Below, in pieces: positions 43,401 to 55,969 of a DNA stretch of 64,000 nt. Every line of letters begins with the position of its first letter. The first letter of the stretch is position 1. The stretch comes from Lethocerus indicus (taxonomy: Eukaryota; Arthropoda; Insecta; Hemiptera; Belostomatidae), in contig JACDQD010000010.1 of the NCBI GenBank assembly GCA_019843655.1, forward strand, positions 10,151,637 through 10,215,636, in the 5' to 3' direction. Under the pieces are notes generated by a model. The model worked only from the letters and a program-made list of their open reading frames with translations. It was not told the DNA's origin and searched no databases. The position numbers were made by a program, and so were the translations under genes.

Positions 43401-44202
43401 GATGGGCTCCTGCCTCGCTAGATGGCAATTTCCTCTTGAGACACCGGTTGGGATTTTCAGGAAACTAACACGAGGACCTCTTGTTAAGGACCTTCCTGTT
43501 GAATTAAAGGATGAAATGGAAGGATATATATATCGGGAAGCAGGCAGTTCGTGAATGGAAGGGGGTATTATTTTGAGGTAGAAAAAATACAGAATTAACA
43601 TATTCGCGGAATTAACCGGAAGAAAGAGGAATAAATTAGGTCAAACGGTATTGTTAAAGAAGAAACAGTCGCCGAACATTATTGGAAGCTAAGCTTTCAA
43701 AGACGAGAGACTGAACTAAAAAAAGCAGTTTCCTGTAGTAATGTTACAGGGTGTATTAACCGCTTTTAGAATGTTTTCCACCATAGCTGGATGCCCGGTT
43801 TTAACATCCAACGAAATTGTTCCCTTATGTTAAATAACGTTTTAATTTGAAGACATCTTGAATTTGTCAGCCGAATAAATTCCCGGAGCCGAGGCCGTAA
43901 GAGGGGCTCGCCTCAGGTTACAGAGGCGTTCTCCCTAATGAAGCGTAACGGCCGCAATTCCGAGTCATCTCTAAGGGGTGATTTTTTCCTTCCTATAATT
44001 TTCCGTGAGTGGTCGAGTAGGAGGGAAGGATTGCACAAGAGGCGTGTTGCGGTGTCCTCAGAGGCGAAAGAAGCGGCGACATGACTGGCCGACCTGCAGG
44101 CTTTCCGATTTGCTACGTGGATTTGACACCCGTGAAGGACGAGAACGCTGACTATCCTCGAAGTGTATCTTAAAAAGTTTGTCCTCGCCTATGCGGATAA
44201 TT

Positions 44203-44205
<3 letters not shown>

Positions 44206-44242
<37 letters not shown>
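44206..44242. repeat. (AT)n microsatellite
   Basis: A simple AT run of about 37 bases. Confidence 0.97.
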
Positions 44243-44247
<5 letters not shown>

Positions 44248-44423
44248 TTAGAAGAGGCTGATGGAGGTATGTTCATGTTTACAACCTTAGACAGTCCATC
44301 CTTAGTTCATTGTCCATCGCTTGTCAGAAGGGGGATAAGACTCCACAGTGTCCTCCTTTACTTCGTTATCCTTTTATAGATTTAAATACATTAGGGAGAG
44401 GGAGATGGCTAAATGCAGATGAC

Positions 44424-44436
44424 GGGGGGGGGGGGG
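44424..44436. repeat. Poly-G run (13 G)
   Basis: Thirteen consecutive G residues, prone to sequencing error or G-quadruplex behaviour. Confidence 0.95.
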
Positions 44437-46544
44437 AATGAAAGGTAAATTTCCGAGAACGTATCCTATGTTCAACCTGATTAGGGTTCCTTTCGTCCTT
44501 TGTTGACACTATCTCTACCTTATCTATTACACTGAACCTATGCTGAAAGTAGGCCGAAAAGGACAAATATGGCGCCTTCTCCAGGATTCTCGACTATTTT
44601 TAATGTAATAATTCGGGTAGGCCGTACAGCTGGGGGAAATCCAGAACCGGTGTAGAATAGGACATTTGTAAGTATTGAGTGAATGTCTACACGTTTTCCT
44701 GATTCCAGGGACATTGTTAATAAGAAAATTTTTATTATCAAGGAACACAACATTTTCAAATGCCACTCTTGAGACCTTGCTTTTTCCGCCTTCGCGCTAC
44801 AGAAAGTAAATAAATATACAATTGGGGTTTTTATTACAGTTTTTACCCTCGTTAATTGGTTACAAATGATAATCGAATAAAAACTCGGGATTCAAATTTT
44901 ATTTCAATTAGAGCGTTGTTTCTAATTGGCGATTGTAACTCAGAAACAGATGAAAAACTCAATTGGATCTAGTTCGGTAGTTGTGGCCGTGAACAACTCC
45001 CGGCATGTTAAAGTGCCGGTTGTTGTGGCCGCACCTGCCAAATGCAAGTGATTATTAATGTATTTCATCATTAAAAATTAACAATTTATTTCGTGTTTGT
45101 CTCCAAGTGACTGACTGGAAAAGAACGGAATCCTCCCATCTTTTCTCAATAGAAAATTTAAGAAACAGTCATAACTCAGGTCTCCCAGGTCTTCAAATAT
45201 CCAATACGTCATTAATATCCCTCTTCTATTCTAGAAACGATCCTTCCATAGGTACCATTAACCAGTAAAATGTCCTCTTGGAATTTCAATTTGGCCAGGC
45301 ACTATATATCATAAAAAGAATTCGTAGAACGTCCTCTATGTAACGAGCGTATAGCTTTGGGGAAGAAAAAGTAAAAAGAAGCAGAAGAAAAATGTAACTC
45401 CTTTGTTAGCTCTAAAGTTACCATCGGAGATTTTTATGGGGTCCGGGGAATAGGTGTTTTCGAGTCAAAACGACCGAGACGGGGGTTCCCTGAAGTTATC
45501 GAGCTCTTAGCGGGGTCTCTGGAGGAAGACATTAAATTACACACCCAACAAGCGGAGGAGGAAGCACCGGGGAAGAATTTTAAACGTGAATTTTAAACTC
45601 CCATCCGGTTATTGTCCCGACGTTCATGTAAAATCCTGGGGATTTTTCCCACGCAGGAAAAGGACCTGAACCCGGAGCTACTGCGCGGTTCTAAGCACTC
45701 ATCTGATTTATAATACTTAAAAAAGGTTGTAAGATGCAAATTTTAGATGAATCGTTTATAGTGTCATCGCTCGTTCTAATTTGATTTCATGGATGAATCA
45801 TAAAGCTGATTCGAAAATGAGACTACAGATAATAAGTATAGAAAGTTGATAGTAGGATTGAAGGAGAGGAAAAAAGCCATCCGGGTAATATCAAGCAGAA
45901 ATAGAAGTTAATCATAGGATATCGGTAAGAGTATTACAAGCAATAGAGATATTAAACACTGAATGGTAAAGTACTTATCTTTTATCATTCTATTAGAGGC
46001 ATTACCAATGCCCTTAATTAATGGATTTGCGGCAGTTATTATTTATTGCACAGATTAATGGTAGTCGTGACTTAGAATAAAAAAAAGATTAAAAGTGCAT
46101 CACGTGCTTATTTGGTGCGGAGCTGTGCCAGACGCAAGACTCGTCTGAGTAATCAGACGAGAGGAATATTCCCAACACTCGTAAAACCCAACCTGTATTA
46201 CAAACATACTCAGAAACCAATACATGTTTGTAATGTGTCAGAAGTTAGGTGTGTATGTGTCTTGAAGCTGTTATATGACATCTACTTGCAATCAATTCGA
46301 ATTTGCAATTGAAATAAAATACTGTCATGCCGGACCCGACCACAGGCGTTGTCCAACTCATTAGTCCCAATTACGGATTCAATTGTATTTTTTCTTTATT
46401 ATAATACGTACTCGTATTACAGTATGTATTTGTATATATGGTTTTTTTTTTATTTCCTGACCACAAAATCACACTCTCTTACTCGTCTTGAGAAATCTAA
46501 CACTTAGAACTTGACGTGTCCCTATTTCTGCTTCATTTCTGCAG

Positions 46545-46629
46545 GATGGAAAAACCCTTGTCGGAAGGCCAGAACCTTCGGGAAAAAACCCTACCTACAT
46601 TCGCCAAATTCATGGCTCTAAAATACGCA
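46545..46629 (+). CDS. Candidate isolated coding exon (MEKPLSEGQNLREKTLPTFA)
   Basis: A strong acceptor (TTTCTGCTTCATTTCTGCAG) is followed at once by G-ATG. The frame MEKPLSEGQNLREKTLPTFA continues KFMALKYA to a good donor, GTACGT at 46630. An acceptor directly before a start codon is what a second exon of a gene with a 5' UTR first exon looks like. I do not recognise the peptide. No partner exon is identified, though the promoter-like site at 36559 is upstream on the same strand. Confidence 0.25.
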
Positions 46630-49600
46630 GTACGTAGTTATTTAATATTACAAGAGGGCTACTGTATGGGCCGCTAGTTTTATTGGCAGAAATCAGGATA
46701 CCCTACTTCTTGAGGGCCTCCTGGAGAGAATGCGACACGAGAACGTTCACTCGCTTCGCGTGACTCTGTACTTTCATCGGCGGGTGTGTTTAAGCCGTTC
46801 GGGTCACACTCCTATTATTACGGGCCCACTTACTGCGTTACTGTGTTCAGTCGGAATTATCGATTGCGAATTTTTAATGGCCGAGATGGCTCTCGGATGT
46901 CGCTGAATCACGTTCCTCCAATTTGATGATCTGCGGCCAAACCTCCCGTTCGGCATGTCAACTGAACCTGGTGTACATTCGGGTCTAGTGTTTGCATTTT
47001 CTCGATCTTCATTTAATATATTTAAATATATTAAACGGAAATGACAAAAAAAACAACCTGGCCTCGTTGAGGTTAATTACGGAACCGTACGGTTGATCGG
47101 GCCAATAAGTATAAAAATGGATGGTTCGTTGTTATAAGAAAAACTAATTACTATTACTTCTTAAGAACTGATCAAAAGACCGAGTACAGACAGACTAAAA
47201 AGCAGACGGAATAAGAAAGAATTTCTATCGAGAATAAGATTCATGAATTTGGAAAGTTTGGGGTGAAAAATGTAACCGTATAATACAGTATATATAAGCA
47301 TTAATGTCAGTGTGACTATAGATGTCACGTCAAAGGGACTTCGTTCAGTTCACCACCGGTGAACGAAATTCGACCTCGTCCGACTTGGGCGCTGCGGATT
47401 TGGGATGATCACCGATGAAGATGATTGCATCCATTACGCCGTCGACATTCGAGGTTGTCGAAACCGTTGACTGAAAATCTCCCGATACCGAATTTGGCCG
47501 GCGGTGCGAATCGAATATTGTATATAAAGAGCCGTTGGGCAGGGTCAGCGCCAAGCTTTTGGCTTACCTTTCACGTTTCTAGGAGGAAACGTCCATTCTT
47601 GGGATACAGGAAGGATCGGAGTGTATAATTCAGGCGAGTGTTTCGTCGGCATCAGTTTGGCAACGAGTCTGCTTTCAGGCAAAAAAAAAATTATGGTTCC
47701 CGTTGCGGACACGCTAAGTGTTTTGGGGTGACAAAATTTACTCCTCCGTTTATTCCCAGCAGTATGATCCGTTGTATATAATATATGGAAAAACTGTAGT
47801 TAATTAAACGATTTATGTCACAAGGTAAAAAAGTGTATACATTTTCTATACAAACGTTTTTATAAGCTGCAAATTATAATTCAACAGGGAAGAGGATTTC
47901 GCCAACCCCAGTGTACTTTTTATAGCCGGGGCCAATACCGGTCTATATTTGGGCCCGATCCGGCAGTTAATCACTCTTGGAAAACTTTCCTGAGAGACCT
48001 CCGAGCGGGAGAAAGTGACGAAGTCTGACGCGACAGATTTTAAAGCGAAAACGGCCGGAGTCCTTCCAGTCCAGTATTTTTTTTTTATTTTAACGGAGCG
48101 TAAAAGAAAGGTGAAAGCGTGTGTATAAACAGAAGTGCGTTACTCGGCGAGGGAAACCGGGTCGGAGGCGTCAGCCGAAAGGCCTACGGAGCTTTTCAGT
48201 CTACGACTTTTCAGTTCTATTCGTTGGCCCCAATCTCATAGCTACTTTATATTTCAAGGAACTGTAACATTATATGGAATTCGTTCGGGGTTCGGAATAT
48301 AATCTACATTAGAATTTTTTTCATAAAAAATACTGTAACAAATAAACAGGAAACCCCGCCCCCCAAACCGGCGAGAGACCCTATTCATTAATAGGTATTA
48401 CAAACAATGGCAGACTACAGGATACGAATTTTACAGCAGTATTAGAAAGATCTAAATATCGTAGAGACAACATATTCATTTCTGTTTAGTTTTCTGGAAT
48501 TCAAATGCGCAATATGTACTAGATTTCATATACTTATTGTGCCCATTTGCTAATGGGCTACAAAAATTATGATGCTTTACTTCCAATCTGTGTATTTCTT
48601 ACGTTGACCAAATTTAAATTTACTTACTGACGAAGAATTTATGACTGTCGATTTCTATGATCCTTGAAGTGAAATTTATCGCAATAAATTAATAGGTTAT
48701 CCACAGTCAATCGATATTTCGAAAGTGAAAAAGTCGTGAATATTACAACTCTTGGTTCGGTTCAGAGTGTTAACTCTGGCGGGGGTCACGCGCTTTAAGG
48801 GTATCTCCGGTATCGGATAATTTTCAAAATTCCTCGAATCTGTTGCGAGCGCGTTCCGAATCGGTTTTTTTTCGCCCGGGTATTTGGGCTAAACGAAAAC
48901 GGATACGACCCGCCTTGAACTTTGCCCCTGCTCCAAAAGGAGAACTCGCGAGCGTTTCGACACAGCAATGCACCTGCTAAGTCGAGATACTTCGTCATCG
49001 CTGTTTCTAACAAATGCAGTAACCCAGTACGTGTTGATTGATATTCATCCACTAGATGAATTCGAAACAAATGATTTAAAAAATAGGTCGTTTCTCAAAA
49101 GTTGATACATCCAGATGGCAGGATGTAGTAGTTATAATCACAACTAAATATTAATTAATCAGACGTTTCTTTATAATTTTCCTATTATTATAACCTAACC
49201 TATCATTAATACAATTTTTGCAGTAACTGGCTGAAAATTGAATTTTTAATTTTGGCTGACCGGGTAGTTATTATTCCTACTACTGGGCTAGTAGGAACCC
49301 CCAAACACTCCCCTTCTACAATTGTTCATTGCCTTCTAGATTCGGAACTGAAATTATCCATTTTCCTTTATGCTTTAGTTAATTTTTCGGCAATAGGCCA
49401 TAACTTATTTTTAATGCTCATAATTATCGAAATAGAAAGCTTCGTGTAATTTTCTATTGGCCTACGTCGCCAATGCTGAGGTAGATCACCTAAACCGACA
49501 GTTCGAAGGGAAGGTACGTGCTTAGAATTGTCAACAGTGTCTGTTGCCAACCTTTTTGCTAATCGCTGACTGACAAACAACAGCTCGGTGCTCTCGCCTT

Positions 49601-51265
49601 GGGATCTCTTCCTCCGACTAGAAACTCTCCAAGAGTAATTGCACAAAACATCTGGTATTGATTGTAATCAATGCCTAGGTCTCTTCTCTCTTTTTCACTA
49701 CTACTAAACTACCTGTACCGACTTTAGTTGAAATTAAAAATATACTGAGCGGGATAATAAAATACTAGTTGGGGTATAATATTATTGCAGCATTCGTATC
49801 AAACCCCTTGTTAGTGTAGTTGGGGCTTTTTGGAGAATGAAACCGCAGGAATTTCGTGCTAAAATCATTATAAAGTATGAATATTATTCAACTGCACATC
49901 CGTCAATTAATAAACATTAAGCTATTGATTGGTTAACTATGATAAGTTACACACACATAAACGTTTGGTCTCTATGACTCCAAAAATTGTAGAAAGAAAG
50001 CTGAGCTTTCCAGCCTAGGACTAAACTTGTGATTGGGATTTTTCACTTCACTTCAATATAAATGAATGTAGAATGATTTCAATTTAAAACAACATTTAAT
50101 GGAGTAAAACAACTGAATTCAGAATAACGTATCTAAATACAAATCTTAAATATATGAGCATCGTTAATAGACCCTCGTGACCACCCCTCGCGTTAGAGAA
50201 TGACAATACTTCTTGTTTTGCTATGTCAATAAGGAATTTCCATTTATAAATACAAAAAGGCACGTATAAATAACCTCCTTATCTCTAGTATACACAGCGA
50301 GCGGCCGATATGAGGGTACTTGAAGCCGGTTGCTGGCATCTCAGTCCACTGAGAGGGGCATCACTGTAGGTCGTTGACACTACCGCTTTCACTGACCACT
50401 CGCCGGTCGTCCCGTCCGGCATTCTGGACGGTCGGGAGTTCACCCCAACATTTAATTTCAGGGGGTGAAAGGACCTTCTTTCGTCTGGCGGGAGTTTTCC
50501 CCGGACCATTGGAATTTTCGGTGTCCCGGTGGGTGCTGCAGGATTGAGGTCATTTCCCATTTTTTTTTAGAAATGTTAGCCTTCAGTAGTATTATGACTA
50601 ATAAACGAATACATTTTCTAGAGAGATTCCCCTCTCTACATGCATGTTGGGACTCGTAGATTCTGTCGAATAATCGAGCAAATTTCAGTAGGAAATGACC
50701 AGAACCTTCTTTATAACACTCATGAGTAGCAATAAGTAGTGACTATAAGTAATTTCATTTAGAAAATCGCCTATTTGAAACTACTTACCTATTAGATATA
50801 GAAGATAGATTTTCGTTGGTGGAATGTCTCGGCTCAGTGCAGCAAAACAAGGGAGGAACATCATTTCGATAAGATAAAAACAAAAAAAGCGAGAAGCTCT
50901 CTGGAAGTGAGGGTATGCGGAATGATTTTGGGGTTCAAAGATAAGACAAATTCCACTTAAGAATTACACACCTTAATATTATGGTCCAAACACTATTTAC
51001 TCCTGATAAACGCTCGTGGCCGTTAGTGTAATTTGAACAACAGTGTTGCTTATTGTGATTTCGCAGTTGCGGTTTTATTAGTTAAACAAATTGGTGGTAT
51101 GCCGCTGGTATGGCCTAATCCCCAGATTGCTGTCAGGATGTGCGTTGGTTGGAGTGTCAGTCTGTCCGTTGTGGGGTAAAGTGGGAGGTGTGTATTGGCT
51201 GAGCGCGGTGGAGGGGATGGGTAGAGCCGGGGGAGCATCTGATAGCCCCGAGACCAGTCCCAACT
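46630..51265. other. Intergenic DNA without recognised genes
   Basis: Mixed composition with many CpG. A minus-strand open frame at 47345-47554 contains an FDSH motif (see findings). Otherwise nothing is supported. Confidence 0.5.
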
Positions 51266-51271
51266 TCAGTC
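51266..51271 (+). promoter_or_regulatory. Possible initiator (TCAGTC) for the secreted-peptide gene
   Basis: The arthropod initiator consensus lies about 145 bases before the start codon at 51414, within a CpG-rich stretch and without a TATA box at -30. A second initiator-like site, ACAGTT, is at 51285-51290. Weak evidence based on motif and position only. Confidence 0.25.
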
Positions 51272-51413
51272 CAGCTTCGAGCATACAGTTGAGAGAGAGA
51301 GAGTACTCGAACCGATTCGAAACCACTACTACTATACCTTGACGGTAACCGCCGGTTTTATCCGAAAGTCCTCCACGCCTGTTCGAACAACGCACGGGAT
51401 ATCCGCAGTCATC

Positions 51414-51509
51414 ATGTCGGGTCTGTTCTTCCTCGTGTTGGCCGCAGCCCTAGCAACGGCCAATTCCTCGGCCATACCCATGTGGGAATTTTTGACCAGA
51501 GGAGAAAAG
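51414..51509 (+). CDS. First coding exon of a predicted secreted protein, 3'-partial in the window
   Basis: The frame starts MSGLFFLVLAAALATANSSA, a textbook signal peptide with cleavage likely after residue 16 or 20, then IPMWEFLTRGEK (32 codons). The frame stays open past AAG|GTTGGT, but the residues beyond are unlike the first part, so I place the exon end at 51509 (phase 0). The start codon is the first in frame after a 5' UTR-like stretch. The window closes at a strong acceptor (63998) that could be the next exon. I do not recognise the family; a small secreted peptide, hormone precursor or enzyme exon 1 are all possible. Confidence 0.6.
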
Positions 51510-51713
51510 GTTGGTGACAGCTTATTTTCTTGCCGCGAAAATTTAGCCGATTCAGTCTACGGTCGACGCTTTTGGCCAAGTGTTAGACCCCAGTTTCGGC
51601 TTCTCCGGGGTTCTGTCGTAGGACGGGCGATGAATATTTGTCACTGCTGTCTTTGAAGTCTAATTCTGTAACACCATCAAACCTCATTTCTCATTTTCTC
51701 GATATTCTCGATA

Positions 51714-51830
51714 TTTGGCCGGTTTCGGCTGCTCGCCATCTTCAGTAGCTACGTCCGTCGCTTGAGTGGCACTGACAGCTACTGAAAAAGACCAAAACCT
51801 CTTTGGCGCAGCAAAAGACCAAACCATCCA
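51714..51830 (-). mobile_element. Diverged copy of the hammerhead-like foldback family
   Basis: On the minus strand it reads GCTACTGAAGATGGCGAGCA then GCCGAAACCGGCC. The flank at 51781-51830 has two AAAGACCAAA-type pieces of the family arms. The cleavage-site triplet is changed, so this copy is probably inactive. It lies inside the putative first intron of the gene at 51414. Confidence 0.7.
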
Positions 51831-53068
51831 AAGGAGACTACGAAGAGATCGATTATTCCAAACCCTCGTATAGCACACAACGGGTATAACAAACTGTAAT
51901 GTAATTGTTATAATTTAAAGTATGGCCAGTCTGGAAACGACTGGTTAGAAGCCGAAAGCGGTATATCATTAGATCAAATTCAAGGAGAATTATACTACTT
52001 ACAGATATTTAAATTAAATTGAGATATTCGTCCGGGGGATAAATATTCTGGAAAGTTCGATTCCCCGATATGTCGAGGTTGTGGAATTAAAAATCTTCGG
52101 TTGTGTCAAGACAAAATTTCGACTCAATACTTTGATTGGGTATCAATTATACCATGGGATAGTACCAATTGTTTTCCTGTTTTTCTTCAGTCGCTTTGAC
52201 GCTAGTCCTTTTTCATGTTTTCGACACATTTTCATTAGCATTCCGCTAATGAATCAGTGAGGCGTAACAAACTCCTTCCGCACTGTCACCGATTTTTCCG
52301 GTATAAGAGAATGTCAAATGAGGGATGTGCAACACGTTATTACACAAATTAAGTGGGAAATATTTAAATTAAATCCACAATTCGGAACCGAAATGTTGGG
52401 TTTCTGAAAGGAATCGAGGAATGTTGACACCCGTGTGTATCTGCGTAATATGAAGATAAATAACCTATTCAGTACTATAATAGAATTTAGTTTTATAAAA
52501 TATTAATACAAAAAATGAATTAAAGAAATTTCTTGTTATATCGTGCTATTTCGTGAAATTTAAGGTCTTAACCCGGGAATCTACGAAAGGAATGAATAAT
52601 ATTTTGAACTAAACTTATCGCGCTTTTGGTTTTCGGTAACGCAAGAACATATTATCATTGTGATTATTGGTTAGATTGTTTTTTCTGGAATATTATGTTG
52701 GTAATTATGTGCCAATGTCGCATCCGAGGGAATTTAGCTTTGCAAGGTGAATTCAAGCTTGTACACGGGAATAACAAGGTCCTCTATAGCGTTGAGGACA
52801 GCCCCAGAACGCACCTTGTCTCAATTTTTAGAAGTTCACCTCGGATTTTATAAAACGTCTACAAATTAGTTCTAACCAGTATTTAGACTCCCGTCTCGCG
52901 TATGGTCTGAGGCCAGATCGGTTTGTCTTTCTCGTCACGGTGAGACCCGAAACAGTAAGTCAGTAAATCGCACACTTGGGAGTTTAGGATTACGCTAAAC
53001 CGTTGTTAGTTATGTTATCGTTTTTAGTTTAACATACCTGTTTTGTGGTTTGCAAGGGATTGGAATAC

Positions 53069-53295
53069 CGTAGATTTTGTGTGTTTCTGTCTCCCCTCGC
53101 TGGTTTGGTCTTTTGCTAGACCGGTTTCGGCTTCTCGCCATCTTCAGTAGCGGTTTTAGTCACTTTCGGCACTTGGATGTTTTTCGGGCATCCTCACTGC
53201 ACTTGTCACTGTCACTTGTGCCGTCTTGACAAGAGCTGTCCGGTCTGGCAAAAGACCAAACCGGCGAGAGGAGACAGAAACACACAAAATCAACG
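53069..53295 (-). mobile_element. Foldback element (227 bp) with long inverted repeats and a hammerhead-like core
   Basis: The two ends form inverted repeats of about 56 bases with about four mismatches; both include TTTTGTGTGTTTCTGTCTCC and GGTTTGGTCTTTTGC. Between them lies the hammerhead-like core at 53115-53151. Related fragments occur at 35831, 40462, 51714, 57848 and 63191, so this is a dispersed repeat family. No protein is encoded. It could be a miniature inverted-repeat element or a derivative of a Penelope-like or retrozyme-type element, since those are known to carry hammerhead ribozymes. Confidence 0.85.
53115..53151 (-). ncRNA. Candidate type I hammerhead ribozyme core
   Basis: Read on the minus strand the parts come in hammerhead order: GCTA (stem I), CTGAAGA (matching the invariant CUGANGA), TGGCGAGAAGCC (GGC/GCC stem II), GAA, ACCGGT (self-complementary, stem III), C (cleavage nucleotide of the GUC triplet), TAGC (perfect complement of GCTA). 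Points against: one extra U sits between CUGAAGA and stem II, stem II is only 3 bp, and stem III folds well only as a dimer. Activity is not shown by sequence. Confidence 0.5.
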
Positions 53296-55912
53296 TTGTC
53301 GTGTTTACTTATAATTTCGGAGTGTGAAATAACAACCTTCGGAATTATACTGACGGGCGGGAAGCCTTATAATGGCGGGAAGCCGAAACGGGTCTAGCTT
53401 TAAATGGTCGAGTCGAAAAAAAAGACTCGGGCGCGTTACCCCTATAATCGGGTCGAAAATATAGTCGTTTCCTGTTCGATGGGAATCTGTCCGGCATCGT
53501 CTGGAGATGTCGGGACCGTCGCTTGAAATACGACGTTTCGTGATCGACCCGACGTCTGACCCGGGGATAGTAAGCTGTAAATTACGACGGTGGGGGGTTA
53601 AATTACACAGAAATAAATATAAACCCGGGCGCACGATGGCTGGCGGGGGCCTCCAATCGGCCGATAACAAGGGTAATTGAGTCATGGAGAGTCGTGATGA
53701 CCGATTTTGTTATTTCATGTAATTTCCACCGCCCACCTGGAGCGGTTGACCGGAGCCGCTAAGGGGCTGTAGGAATGTAAACGGCCTGAAAACCGGGCCG
53801 CGTACTTTCTCCGACCGCGAGATTCGACCGAATTTTCGACAGCGCATGAATCAATTCATTCACAAAACACGAACTACACTGCACTGTTACAGTAGAAAAT
53901 AATGCATGGCGGAGATGGCGCGATTCAGCCAGAACCAATTCTGCAAAGTTAGAATTCACACCTCAACATCAGTCACCCACCGTGACCGAAAGCCTTGATG
54001 GGTTTATTGATGGATTTATTAAACCATGAAATTTTTTGCTTAATTAACGAGTAAACATACAAAAATAAATGGCATAAACAAATTTCCAAATTTATTAGTT
54101 TCTCAGTGCATATTCACCAGTTAATTCTTAGTGATGACACTATTTATTCATTGGCCCAATAGCTCACGGTATATTTCCTCGTTACTGCCTGACGTCATAC
54201 TCTTGAATATATACACTCGGGAGTGGAAAAATCCAAGCTTGAAAAATTCCAGTGCTATATCGAGTGTATGACAATTTCCAAATCGGTTTTTGAAATAAAA
54301 TTTGAACTTAAAATAGATACGAGTGTGTTCAGAGGAAAGGGGTTGGTGTACAGATTGTTACAGGATTGGGAAAATTGTTTGCTTTATGAAATAGTCTTTT
54401 TCGGAGCCTGTAATTTGTCAAAAATAAACTTCTGCATAGAAGTTGGGCTAAGAAAATCATAAAATAAAATAAATCACGATCTGCCGTACACGATTGTAAT
54501 AATATCGTGACTCGACAGATAGAATTGACTTATTGCGAACTACGTCCGAGGCAACTTGAGATGCAGTTGGTTGGAGCTGTTGTTCCAAGTGAAAGTGATA
54601 CACGATGCCTTGATAACTCGCTCAGATTTGAAATTGGAGGAAACGTGCCGGCGGTCCGGGCAAATTCTAGTGGAAAAAAATGAAACGACTCCCGAGATAC
54701 GATCAACTGGGTATAAATTTTTTTATCTTAATTCTAATCTCTTCTTGGAAATTTTACTCCGAAGATAACCTGTTACGAGGGAAAGTGGTATGGATATCGC
54801 GAATCTACGCTGGGAGAAGGGAAATTTGAACAGATAAGTCAGAAACTTCCGATCCGCCGAACACGTGAAATGGCTTTGACATTTCACCGGAGGATCTACA
54901 TTTATCCAACGCCCTAGTGATGGAACACGGTCTTGGTTCTAGGGATTGGAGCGAGCCGCTACGTCGACCTGGGCTCTCGTGACATTTGAATAATCGGAAT
55001 TGCCCCGTGTCGTCTTCTCCACTGAACAATGCAATTGTCTCTCGCGTTCGTCGCTGTTGGGGCCGATTGTTATTTACAGGCATTGTTTTGTACGGCGTCA
55101 ACCTTGAGGCCGTGCAAAGGGCGTACCCATCGTCAATAAGCTTCGGCGTCGTTGACTAACATCCAGATGAACAGACGACTCCGTAACGAATTAGATATTG
55201 CAATACATGTACTTCATTTTTATTGACAATATTTTTCCGCGTAATTTATGAATTACGCGATATTAATATATGCATTTTATTGAGTTACAAATAGAGTTAG
55301 AGAGACGCAAACACCGATCTAGTCTAGGATAAAATAGGTGAATTCCAAATTTCGAGTTGACTATTCAATATTGGTTTAATATCTTTGCCAGTGCAAAATA
55401 TGATGACACTTAGCCTGAAAACGGTTTATAACCGCCATTTATTGCTAAGATTTATTGCTAAGAGGAACTACATAATAGCAACGTGGAGTAATTTGCGTTC
55501 GTGTCTTTGTTTGACCCCACCTTCGGCCTCAAGACCCACACACCTCGCGTCATCCCAACATCAGCAGGATGATGATTCACGCTTCCCGGCGTCATAATGA
55601 ATATTCCCGGCTTAAAAATAATAATTCACTCATATTTATACTCAGCCGTTTAAAATAAATATCATATTCAATAGGTGGTAGGCTGACGGAAACTGGTATT
55701 CCGAAATAGACTTAAAATGTACTGCTCAATAACTAGTTTAAGGTTTGGGGTTCCACTCGCCCATTCAGTTTTTTACTGCTAATTTCAGTGTAATACTAGA
55801 TAAGGTTTCGTCTCTACCACTAGAATAGTGATGTGGCTAACATGTTCATTGCCGGACGAGTATCCTCAATCAGTAATTCTCACATATTAATATGAGTGAT
55901 TCTCACATGATA

Positions 55913-55969
<57 letters not shown>

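Larger units (their letters stand above)
36591..46544. other. Intergenic or intronic DNA without recognised genes
   Basis: Holds a TG microsatellite, an AT microsatellite, a poly-G run and a degraded hammerhead-like copy at 40462-40498. The longest open frame (38827-39342, 171 codons, very Arg-rich) has no recognisable motif and overlaps a CpG-rich stretch where stop codons are rare. I see no supported gene. Confidence 0.5.

Noticed and set aside
47289..47312. TATATATAAG followed by TCAGTG
   Set aside because: Only about 16-20 bases separate them, too close for a TATA and initiator pair.
53305..53685. 126-codon minus-strand open frame next to the foldback element
   Set aside because: Arg/Pro-rich with no recognisable motif; consistent with chance in GC-richer DNA.
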